Origin: Archivesica marissinica
Lineage: Eukaryota; Mollusca; Bivalvia; Venerida; Vesicomyidae
Length of the DNA stretch: 64,000 nucleotides
NCBI GenBank assembly: GCA_014843695.1
Contig: CM026404.1
Coordinates: forward strand, 58,329,931-58,393,930
Direction of reading: 5' to 3'
Program-made: the position numbers and the translations under genes
The notes under the pieces: model-generated
The model's input: the letters and a program-made list of their open reading frames with translations, nothing else
The model's database searches: none
What the model was told of the DNA's origin: nothing
Shown: positions 34,417-46,900 of the stretch, in pieces
How the letters are laid out: each line of letters starts with the position of its first letter
Position numbering within the stretch: position 1 is the stretch's first letter

Positions 34417-34709
34417 AAAGTGTGTGTTTACGTTTATTTATCGTCGCTACCGGTTGCCCATATGAGCGACGCCTCCTGAAGATATTAGTCATTTTAGATT
34501 TTGGAGGATAGTGCAGTGATACAGACAGAGACCCATTCCAGAGTCTCCTCTGGTTCTTTTACGTGCACGGTGTAAAGCACCGACACGAGACCTCGGTTTA
34601 ACGTCCCATCTGAAAGACTGTTAATTTTATTAAGGTCAGACGGGGGATCGAACCTGCGATCCCTGGATTACCAGTCCAGCGTGTTACCACTGGACTACAG
34701 ATCCGTCTG
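34417..34709 (-). mobile_element. SINE family 1 with target-site duplication
   Basis: Full-length minus-strand copy flanked by TGAATTAGGTT on both sides (34,406 and 34,710). It ends about 120 nt upstream of the CFAP36 start codon. Confidence 0.85.
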
Positions 34710-34832
34710 TGAATTAGGTTGAACTAACCGGACCTATGTATTATACACTTGCAATTCTCACAGATAAACAACATTTATGTTTCACAGGAAGTAGTTCAGT
34801 CGTAAACTTCCTGGATATTGGGGAAGCCAAAT

Positions 34833-34938
34833 ATGTCAGGCAAAAAGTCCGAGTGGGTTTACGATGAATTGCTCTGCTTTCTTGGAAGTGCATTCTTCCA
34901 TGTACCAGTTGATAGCTTTATAGAAGCAAAATGTTTGA
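34833..34938 (+). CDS. CFAP36: CFAP36 coding exon 1
   Basis: Encodes MSGKKSEWVYDELLCFLGSA through FIEAKCL, with one base of the next codon, then GTAAGT. A possible acceptor (TTATGTTTCACAG ending at 34,789) suggests a non-coding exon further upstream. Confidence 0.9.
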
Positions 34939-37900
34939 GTAAGTAGCAGTTGGTTTTTGCTAAAAGTGCATTTATTGATGCTAGGCAGCTTTGTGAACAT
35001 TATTGGAATTCGTTTCTCACTCACGGTGACTGTCAGTTCTGAGTTCATAATATGTGTGAAGTTTTGATCGATATTTTAATCTCGAAGGTATATTTGTACC
35101 TGAATAATGAATGTCTGCCTTCTAATATTTATTGACAAATACATTTACTTGTCAGTTAGACAATATAATATGCATACTGCAAAGCTTAACCTGCTAAAAG
35201 TACAATTCAGTCCATTGGCGTACCGGTAATCGGCCGTCTAATGCATTTTGGTGAATGTCTTCTAGTCAGTCTCTTTTACGGCAAGTGGACTAATATTACT
35301 AAGTAAAATGATAATTTCTGCATTTAATGCAATTGTCTAAACTAAGATTGCATAAGTTCAAAATAAAATATACTTTCACTCGCTTATGATTTCAATATGG
35401 CGTCGAAAAAAGTATCTATTATCGGCCGACCTTGAACATTCATGTAACAGAAATGTTCTCTTCTTCTTCGTGTATACAGCACTCCTTCACTTATGAAGAT
35501 TAGGTGCCGACAATTACAGTTAAGTTCCAAAACGCTAATTAACATTGGGCATTGTTACTCGAAATGGAGGAATTTAACATGCAACAAATTATTATTACTC
35601 TTCAATATGAGGTAAGTTGTGACATTGAGAGAAATGTCACTTAATGTGGAGAGTGGCACACCATACTGTCTTGCTGCCGATTTTACTGGCAAACCTATGT
35701 CTCTAACAGCCTGATAGAGACGCCAGGTTGGATTTGAAAAAAATGGATGAAACTGAATTAGCATAAATAGTATCCCGGTGTTACTGGTTTTCGACGACGT
35801 AGTACATAATGGACTCCTATAGGTTTAGAATTGTCATACACTGCAAACAATTTTATGTCACCAAATAAACAATATTTTACCTTTCATTCCCCAAAATCTC
35901 GAAGAAAACCGATTGTTTACTTATTGAGAAAAGTTGACAAAATAGCGGTACCTCATTCTCAGTAATCCGAAATGACGTCACATGTTTTCGCCTAACTGTG
36001 GAAATAGCCTACAGCGCGAGCATTATTATGTAAGCAACATTTTCTTTTAACAAAACAATATAAATAAGGAACACTTACTTTAATAATAGGCTTAATTTAT
36101 CATTTTCACTCAAAATTCATTTGTTGGACAGCATTTTGTCTATATACTGTATCTAAAACAATAATTTAGTTTAACTTAGACAAACACACGGGGCATAAGA
36201 AGTCGTCGCCCCTCCTAATTACTCTGACTGGGTGCAGAACCGTAACTGGACCCATCCATCGAACACATCACACGGTGCCAAACAGAGAATAACTAGGTTT
36301 ACACAACCATGTATATCAGTTGGAGAACCTCTGTGAAAACACATGGACCTGAAGGCGAAAAATGGTGAAAATCGATATTATGAATAAGGACCCCTTGTGT
36401 GTAATAACGGACATAACTCATAAACACGGAGCAGTGAGACTATAATGACATTTTTATTCGTAAATATATTGGCGTGGCAGACGATGCATATGTCATTTTG
36501 GAGAAAAAATTGCCAATTTCTTTAAAAAATAATATTTATATGGTGACATAAAACGGATATAGTGAAATTAGTGAAAACTGGGGTAGGTTTAAAGTTTTCA
36601 CCGCTAATTTACCTTGTCTAATATATTATGATCAGTTAAAAATAGATTGGAAGTGCACAAGGTATGTTTATTTATAATTCCGGTAACTGGAGCGTGAAAT
36701 ATTGCGTGATCTCTCGCGACTTGCTATTTCCACAGTTGGGCGAAAACCTGTTCTGGGCGAAAACTCTTCACGCCGGGATAAATATCTTGGACAATAGTAT
36801 TTTTGAATAAATAATGTTAAAAAGCTGTAAGAGGAACACTATATTTGAATTGACCTGTAAAATGCGCATTATGACATTGTCGCATAACTATCACATTTAT
36901 GACCTTCCTGAGCACATGGTGAAATTTCTCATTTTACAAAAACAAACACATTTATATTTACCTCTGTTTAAGGGATTTTTAGGCTACACATAAATGGGAT
37001 TAATCACAGGCACCAGACACACAAAAAAAAGTTTCAAATTTTTTTTGGCCTATGGTCATATAGTAAGTAATATATAATACTTACTATATGACCATAGGCC
37101 AAAAATAAAAATAAAAAATTGTGTCTGGTGCCTGTGGGATTAATGAAAACATCAACATTTGCTTACTTTCAAATAAAATGTAAACATTTATCTGCTTTAC
37201 GCACAGTTTGCTCTTTGATAAGTAATATGTGAACCCAGAAGTACCAAAGCAGCTGTTTTGATAGAAATGACGGCATTTGCGGGCCGAATGTTAACAAAAA
37301 TCACTTGAATAAACAAAGGCCGAAAACAGGCGCCGGCCGATATCAGGGATGTTGACGATAAACCATAGATATAGACTAGAGTAACATATCTGAATAATAT
37401 GAAATTGACACTATCTATCTTCCTCTATTAACGGGGAAACCAATAAATGGTTGAAATCAATAACTGAACTAGACATAATAGGAGGATTCTGGAATATGAC
37501 ATCCCCGCGATGGATTTAAGCATCTAAGAAAGATAAATTGACAATCTATCTTCCTCTAATGTCGAACCCCTCGCGGGGATGTAGACATGTTGTGCATCAA
37601 AAACCTCAAAGAGGTTAAAAGTATGAGTGGTTGAAAGCATAAATATAAAAAGGTATTGAAAAGTATGTTGGGTTAAGAGTTTAAAAACAGCTGCGCAGAA
37701 CAACTAGGTGCTGGCATGATCAATACAGCAAACTGCCGTATTGAATTGCTCTATGGTAGTTAGTTGGACAATGTCAGGAAGAAGATGGTTCCAATGGTAG
37801 ATTGTTCTTCGAAAAAAGGAAAACTTGTAGTCTGTAGTTGCTGTAATTAACCTATAGCTTAAGGAATGGCAATGGCGAGCAGGACGGGAGATGGGACTAG

Positions 37901-40900
37901 GTAATTTTCAATGGGAATAGCAACACGATCATTATGAATTTATAGGATAACCTATTGTCAATACGACGTTGATCAAATGTGCGTAGATTTAGGGAATGTA
38001 GCATGTCTGTAACACTAGCGGTACGATCAGCCGCTATGGACACCTTCAATGTGGTCTATAAATGTTTGTGTATGGGATGACCAAATCTCGAAGCCATATT
38101 CCAGCTGGGGTCTCACTAGTGTCTGGTAAGCCATGGACTTAAGGGGTTCGGATTTGACCTGGATGTTTCTGCTTAGAAATCCTAATGTTTGGTTAGCTTT
38201 CTTTGTTGACCTTTTTATTGGGATTATAATATATTGATAATAAACCTTTTTCAAATAATTTTGTGTTATTACATTTGTTCAATTGGCATGTATTTCGTTT
38301 GCCTAAAATTGCTTACACTGTACCTAAAAATGCTTACAATATACCATAATATTGTACGTTTTCTGCAATAATCTGGGCTAAAACCATAATTACCCATATA
38401 ATTAGAAAATGGAGACCCCAATGTGCCTTGTTGGATCTGTAGTCCAGTGGTAGCCCGGGTTCCAGTCTGTCGATTTTTAACTTCTGGCAAAATGAAAGTT
38501 GATATGATCCGAAACTCAATACGGCCCAATTAATAGTCTCGGTGTTAAAATATATTTATTTGACTGACAAGGCAAAATATATCGACGCCTGTTCCCAGGC
38601 TAGTCCAGTGGTAACACGCTGAACTTGTAACTGACTCATCTCTTCAGTAGGCGGCGCTCATGTAGCGTCATGTCATCGGTAGCGACTATAAATAAACGTA
38701 AAAAAAAATGTGCCTCGTTTTCATTCAGCATTTATGTTTTTATTGTTCTCTGTTATTTCCTGTTTAATACAATATGTGTGACTGGTAATCTCATTTCTTT
38801 GATTCAAGATGACATAGATCTATTTAATCTAGCTCCTATATAATGCTCAGCTTGTACCTACATATGACTGGATGATAATGATTTCCGGCTTAGCATTCTT
38901 CCAAGAAACGGAAACTAGATCAATATGCATTGTCGAGTTGTCTAGCACACTGTTTTTAGAACTCGCCTTTCATCGCTATCATTTGGTCCGTGAGACGGTG
39001 AGTTCGCTCACTATCATGGACAGGTGATAAATTTATGATATGTGAGAAAGTTGTCGGTCGCTTGCGGAGGTGGGTACTGTTATCTATCCAGAAAATGTCT
39101 TTTCCCCACAACAGTACAACTTTGTATGACAATACAGTGAAACCTGTGTTAATGATCACCTCTATTAAGCAGTCAACCTGTATTAAGCAGTCAGTTTCCA
39201 GATTCCCAATCAAGGATCATTCTTGTGGACGAAATAGTCGCCCTAGGGACCCTGACTTCGCCCTCAAAAATATATTTTTGGTTTGGTTTTTACGATTTTC
39301 AAACAATATTTTGTCTAGTAAGATACACTGGCCCATTATAAAGCACTCCTTCTATTCAAATGTTGTATTTAATGGTTGTACTCTGCATTTTAACCCTATT
39401 TTGCAGAAGTATATTAAAGAACACCATTTAAGGAAGCGATCACGCGCTTTCTCACTTCTCCCAAAAATTCTGACCTAGAATGAACCCTGTCCAATGTGTT
39501 ACTTTGTTATATAATTGCCCTCTATTAAGCAGCCATCTGTGCTAAGCAGCCACTTTCTGTGATTCCCTTGACTGGCTGCTTAAGACAGGTTTCACTGTAT
39601 TCCAGGGACATGAACAAATGAAAGGGAAGAGACAATCACAAACTTACTAGAATTTGCAAGATATAACTTGTAATATCATTTTATTTCAATTGATTTTCAT
39701 TTTTCCAGTATTTGATCCTAGTGTGGAAGATTTGTCAGAATACAAGAAAGTTCACCAGGAATACAAACAGGTTGTAAGTACAAGTTCACCAGGAATACAA
39801 ACAGGTTGTAAGTACAAGTTCACCAGGAATACAAACAGGTTGTAAGTACAAGAGTTCACCAGGAATACAAACAGGTTGTAAGTACAAGAGTTCACCAGGA
39901 ATACAAACAGGTTGTAAGTACACGTTCACCAGGAATACAAACAGGTTGTAAGTACAAGTTCACCAGGAATATAAACAGGTTGTAAGTACAAGTTCACCAG
40001 GAATACACACAGGTTGTAAGTACACGTTCACCAGGAATACAAACAGGTTGTAAGTACACGTTCACCAGGAATACAAACAGGTTGTAAGTACATGTTCACC
40101 AGGAATACAAACAGGTTGTAAGTACAAGTTCACCAGGAATACAAACAGGTTGTAAGTACACATTCACCAGGAATACAAACAGGTTGTAAGTACACGTTCA
40201 CCAGGAATACAAACAGGTTGTAAGTACAAGTTCACCAGGAATACAAACAGGTTGTAAGTACAAGAGTTCACCAGAAATACAAACAGGTTGTAAGTACAAG
40301 TTCACCAGGAATACAAACAGGTTGTAAGTACAAGAGTTCACCAGGAATACAAACAGGTTGTAAGTACAAGAGTTCACCAGGAATACAAACAGGTTGTAAG
40401 TACAAGTTCACCAGGAATACAAACAGGTTGTAAGTACAAGTTCACCAGGAATACAAACAGGTTGTAAGTACAAGTTCACCAGGAATACAAACAGGTTGTA
40501 AGTACAATAGTTCACCAGGAATACAAACAGGTTGTAAGTACAAGTTCACCAGGTATACAAACAGGTTGTAAGTACAAGTTCACCAGGAATACAAACAGGT
40601 TGTAAGTACAAGTTCACCAGGAATACAAACAGGTTGTAAGTACAAGAGTTCACCAGGAATACAAACAGGTTGTAAGTACAAGTTCACCAGGAATACAAAC
40701 AGGTTGTAAGTACACGTTCACCAGGAATACAAACAGGTTCTAAGTACACGTTCACCAGGAATACAAACAGGTTGTAAGTACAAGTTCACCAGGAATACAC
40801 ACAGGTTGTAAGTACACGTTCACCAGGAATACAAACAGGTTGTAAGTACACGTTCACCAGGAATACAAACAGGTTGTAAGTACACGTTCACCAGGAATAC

Positions 40901-43900
40901 AAACAGGTTGTAAGTACAAGTTCACCAGGAATACAAACAGGTTGTAAGTACAAGAGTTCACCAGGAATACAAACAGGTTGTAAGTACACATTCACCAGGA
41001 ATACAAACAGGTTGTAAGTACAAGAGTTCACCAGGAATACAAACAGGTTGTAAGTACAAGTTCACCAGGAATACAAACAGGTTGTAAGTACAAGAGTTCA
41101 CCAGGAATACAAACAGGTTGTAAGTACAAGAGTTCACCAGGAATACAAACAGGTTGTAAGTACACGTTCACCAGGAATACAAACAGGTTGTAAGTACAAG
41201 TTCACCAGGAATACAAACAGGTTGTAAGTACAAGTTCACCAGGAATACAAACAGGTTGTAAGTACACATTCACCAGGAATACAAACAGGTTGTAAGTACA
41301 TGTTCACCAGGAATACAAACAGGTTGTAAGTACAAGTTCACCAGGAATACAAACAGGTTGTAAGTACAAGAGTTCACCAGGAATACAAACAGGTTGTAAG
41401 TACATGTTCACCAGGAATACAGACAGGTTGTAAGTACATGTTCACCAGGAATACAGACAGGTTGTAAGTACATGTTCACCAGGAATACAAACAGGTTGTA
41501 AGTACAAGAGTTCACCAGGAATACAAACAGGTTGTAAGTACAAGTTCACCAGGAATACAAACAGGTTGTAAGTACAAGAGTTCACCAGGAATACAAACAG
41601 GTTGTAAGTACAAGAGTTCACCAGGAATACAAACAGGTTGTAAGTACAAGTTCACCAGGAATACAAACAGGTTGTAAGTACAAGAGTTCACCAGGAATAC
41701 AAACAGGTTGTAAGTACAAGAGTTCACCAGGAATACAAACAGGTTGTAAGTACATGTTCACCAGGAATACAGACAGGTTGTAAGTACAAGAGTTCACCAG
41801 GAATACAAACAGGTTGTAAGTACAAGAGTTCACCAGGAATACAAACAGGTTGTAAGTACAAGAGTTCACCAGGAATACAAACAGGTTGTAAGTACATGTT
41901 CACCAGGAATACAGACAGGTTGTAAGTACATGTTCACCAGGAATACAAACAGGTTGTAAGTACAAGTTCACCAGGAATACAAACAGGTTGTAAGTACAAG
42001 TTCACCAGGAATACAAACAGGTTGTAAGTACATGTTCACCAGGCATACAGACAGGTTGTAAGTACAAGTTCACCAGGCATACAGACAGGTTGTAAGTACA
42101 AGTTCACCAGGCATACAGACAGGTTGTAAGTACAAGTTCACCAGGCATACAGACAGGTTGTAAGTACAAGTTCACCAGGAATACAAACAGGTTGTAAGTA
42201 CAAGAGTTCACCAGGAATACAAACAGGTTGTAAGTACAAGAGTTCACCAGGAATACAAACAGGTTGTAAGTACAAGAGTTCACCAGGAATACAAACAGGT
42301 TGTAAGTACATGTTCACCAGGAATACAGACAGGTTGTAAGTACATGTTCACCAGGAATACAAACAGGTTGTAAGTACAAGTTCACCAGGAATACAAACAG
42401 GTTGTAAGTACAAGATCACCAGGAATACAAACAGGTTGTAAGTACAAGAGTTCACCAGGAATACAAACAGGTTGTAAGTACAAGAGTTCACCAGGAATAC
42501 AAACAGGTTGTAAGTACAAGTTCACCAGGAATACAAACTGGTTGTAAGTACAAGTTCACCAGGAATACAAACTGGTTGTAAGTACAAGTTCACCAGGAAT
42601 ACAAACAGGTTGTAAGTACACGTTCACCAGGAATACAAGCAGGTTGTAAGTACAAGTTCACCAGGAATACAAACAGGTTGTAAGTACAAGATCACCAGGA
42701 ATACAAACAGGTTGTAAGTACAAGTTCACCAGGAATACAAACAGGTTGTAAGTACAAGTTCACCAGGAATACAAACAGGTTTTAAGTACAATAGTTCACC
42801 AGGAATACAAACAGGTTGTAAGTACAAGTTCACCAGGAATACAAACAGGTTGTAAGTACAAGAGTTCACCAGGAATACAAACAGGTTGTAAGTACAAGAG
42901 TTCACCAGGAATACAAACAGGTTGTAAGTACAAGAGTTCACCAGGAATACAAACAAGTTGTAAGTACAAGTTCACCAGGAATACAAACTGGTTGTAAGTA
43001 CAAGTTCACCAGGAATACAAACTGGTTGTAAGTACAAGTTCACCAGGAATACAAACAGGTTGTAAGTACACGTTCACCAGGAATACAAACAGGTTGTAAG
43101 TACAAGTTCACCAGGAATACAAACAGGTTGTAAGTACAAGTTCACCAGGAATACAAACAGGTTGTAAGTACAAGAGTTCACCAGGAATACAAACAGGTTG
43201 TAAGTACAAGTTCACCAGGAATACAAACAGGTTGTAAGTACACGTTCACCAGGAATACAAACAGGTTGTAAGTACACGTTCACCAGGAATACAAACAGGT
43301 TGTAAGTACAAGTTCACCAGGAATACACACAGGTTGTAAGTACACGTTCACCAGGAATACAAACAGGTTGTAAGTACACGTTCACCAGGAATACAAACAG
43401 GTTGTAAGTACACGTTCACCAGGAATACAAACAGGTTGTAAGTACAAGTTCACCAGGAATACAAACAGGTTGTAAGTACAAGTTCACCAGGAATACAAAC
43501 AGGTTGTAAGTACACATTCACCAGGAATACAAACAGGTTGTAAGTACACGTTCACCAGGAATACAAACAGGTTGTAAGTACAAGAGTTCACCAGGAATAC
43601 AAACAGGTTGTAAGTACAAGTTCACCAGGAATACAAACAGGTTGTAAGTACAAGAGTTCACCAGGAATACAAACAGGTTGTAAGTACAAGAATTCACCAG
43701 GAATACAAACAGGTTGTAAGTACACGTTCACCAGGAATACAAACAGGTTGTAAGTACAAGTTCACCAGGAATACAAACAGGTTGTAAGTACAAGTTCACC
43801 AGAAATACAAACAGGTTGTAAGTACACATTCACCAGGAATACAGACAGGTTGTAAGTACATGTTCACCAGGAATACAGACAGGTTGTAAGTACATGTTCA

Positions 43901-46900
43901 CCAGGAATACAGACAGGTTGTAAGTACATGTTCACCAGGAATACAGACAGGTTGTAAGTACATGTTCACCAGGAATACAAACAGGTTGTAAGTACAAGAG
44001 TTCACCAGGAATACAAACAGGTTGTAAGTACAAGTTCACCAGGAATACAAACAGGTTGTAAGTACCAGTTCACCAGGAATACAAACAGGTTGTAAGTACA
44101 AGTTCACCAGGAATACAAACAGGTTGTAAGTACAAGTTCACCAGGAATACAAACAGGTTGTAAGTACACATTCACCAGGAATACAAACAGGTTGTAAGTA
44201 CAAGTTCACCAGGAATACAAACAGGTTGTAAGTACATGTTCACCAGGAATACAAACAGGTTGTAAGTACAAGAGTTCACCAGGAATACAAACAGGTTGTA
44301 AGTACAAGTTCACCAGGAATACAAACAGGTTGTAAGTACACATTCACCAGGAATACAAACAGGTTGTAAGTACACGTTCACCAGGAATACAAACAGGTTG
44401 TAAGTACACGTTCACCAGGAATACAAACAGGTTGTAAGTACACGTTCACCAGGAATACAAACAGGTTGTAAGTACAAGTTTGGGGCAGTTTTTGATGGAC
44501 GATCAGGGATTTCCACATGTTCATTTTGTTGGCCGTTGTCCAACTATTTAATCTCGGTGTCCAGCTAGTATAATAAATAGTTACCGTATTTATCATAATT
44601 ATGTCATTACATGTAATTTATACAAATTTACATTGGCTTGATTGCGAAACAAGTTCTTACAAATTAATCATTCTGGAGACATCATTCCTGATGGAATCCA
44701 TCGCCACAAGGGAGAGAGAAGAGGCAACATGGAATTTAAATGCCTTGCCTAAGGGCACAATCATAATGGCTCCAGCGGGGCTCGAACTCCGGACTTTTCA
44801 CACCTGAAGCGAACGTGCATCCACTGCGCTATCACGACTTCAATTATGTCATTGATTAGTAGTATTATAAAATATCAATGTTGTGATACCATGTGTGTGC
44901 ACCTGTCCATAGGCGAGTCCAGCTTTAAGTTTGAGAAGCCCGGATATGGTAAATCCCCTAAGAACATCATGATCAACTGATGCTCACAACCACCCTCTTA
45001 CTTTGAGTAACACTCATCCGTATTCATTCTACACACCTGTGTAGACAGAGCCAGATCGAACTTATTTTTTACTAATCCTTAGTTTAGTTTAAACATTATT
45101 TATTTCTTCTGTTACATATATATATATATATATATACATATACAACTATTATAAATGATTGTAAGACAAATAGGATTGGAAAACAAGCTTAATACAAAGT
45201 TATGTAAATTCATCTCCGTGGTAAACATAAAGTCCAATTATCCGATTATATGTTTTATGAAATGGTCAAGTTATAATATTGTTTGTTTTAAACAAAAATA
45301 TAGTCCATATTTCCCGATTGTAATTGAAAGTGCTGCAAAGTATTTGAAAGAACAATACATGTTCCCCAATTAAATACAACATTTGAACAGAAGCAGTGCT
45401 TTATAATGGGCCAGTGTATCTTACTGGACACAATTTTGTGTGAAAATTGTAAAAATAAAAAAATGATTTTTATGGAGAAGTGGTACGAGGCCCCCAGAGG
45501 GCAAAGTCAGGGTCCCTATGGCGACTATTTCGCCCACGTCGCTCTCTAGAATGATCCCTGATCAGGTCATGTATGTTGGTAACTTGGGTGGAGTTGTTGG
45601 CTTTTATGGAATTTACTGTAGGGAACACTGCAAAACATAAACAACAATTTACCAGCATTTCTGGAAATGTGATGTAACATTGATGCAATCAGCTTTTCAA
45701 AAGCATTTCACAGAACTCTTATCAGTTTAGTTTAAACAATATTTTATTCAAGAATGGTCACATAACTTAGGAATAGTTGCAACAGCACAGTTTGGGGGAA
45801 ACGTTACATAGTAACTTATTCGAATCCCTGTCCTCTATTTGCCATACAATCCATAATATTCCACAATGCTTATTTGTCACACACAATTCTTCAATGAGTA
45901 CACACATCCCATCCAGCTGTTCAGTGCACACCATTAATGTTGACAGGGTTCATTCTAGGTCAGAATTTTTGGGAGAAGTGAGAAAGCACGTGGTCGCTTC
46001 CTTAAATGGTGTTCTTTAATATACTTCTGCAAAATAGGGTTAAAATGCACAGTACAACCATTAAATACAACATTTGAATAGAAGGAGTGCTTTATAATGG
46101 GCCAGTGTATCTTACTAGACAAAATTTTGTTTGAAAATCGTAAAAACCAAAATAATAATTTTGTTTAAATTTTGTTTTAGGGAGAAGTGGGGCCCCCATA
46201 GGGCGAAGTCAGGGTCCCTAGGGCGACAATTTCGCCCACATCGCCCTTTAGAATGATCCCTGAATGTTGTATTGCAACTGAATATTCCCCCAGACCAAAC
46301 TTTGACACAACATTACATCACTTTTGTATTACTTTTCACCACATGATCTAGTCCTATATATAAGACCTTGATAGTAAAAGTTACATTTTTCAAGTCTAAA
46401 TAATGTAAAAGTAAAGTGTTTCTTTATTTTAGTGTCACCCCTATTTAAAGGGCCAGCCAATTCTGACTTATGAGACACCTCTTTATGAATATCAGTACTT
46501 CCCTAATCCTATGCTTGTATGCCTGGTGCCAGGCTGGTAGGCAATCGGTAACCCTTATTTAACTAGCTGGAGGCTCACCAACCGGCCATATCAGAATGAA
46601 CCTCTGACGAGATTCGAACCTTCGACCTCCCGCTCCGTAGGCGGACGCCTTCCACTAGGCAACAGAGAAATATTTGGACTACACATTACCTTTTTTATCA
46701 AGTGGGTATCGCCTTGCCTGGCCTGAACCACACCAATATTCAAATTGTTTCTTTGTCTGTTCAGATTATAAAGCTGCTTTATTTCTTGCCTTCACAGGTT
46801 GAAGCCTTGCTGGATGCCTTCACAAAAGACACAAAATTGTCTCATGATCAGGTTATTGATGCACTGAACGACATGAATTCCAAGAAGGATATCAGAGAAG

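Noticed and set aside
39751..44477. CRISPR-like periodic array
   Set aside because: The units are contiguous copies without unique spacers, in a eukaryotic intron.
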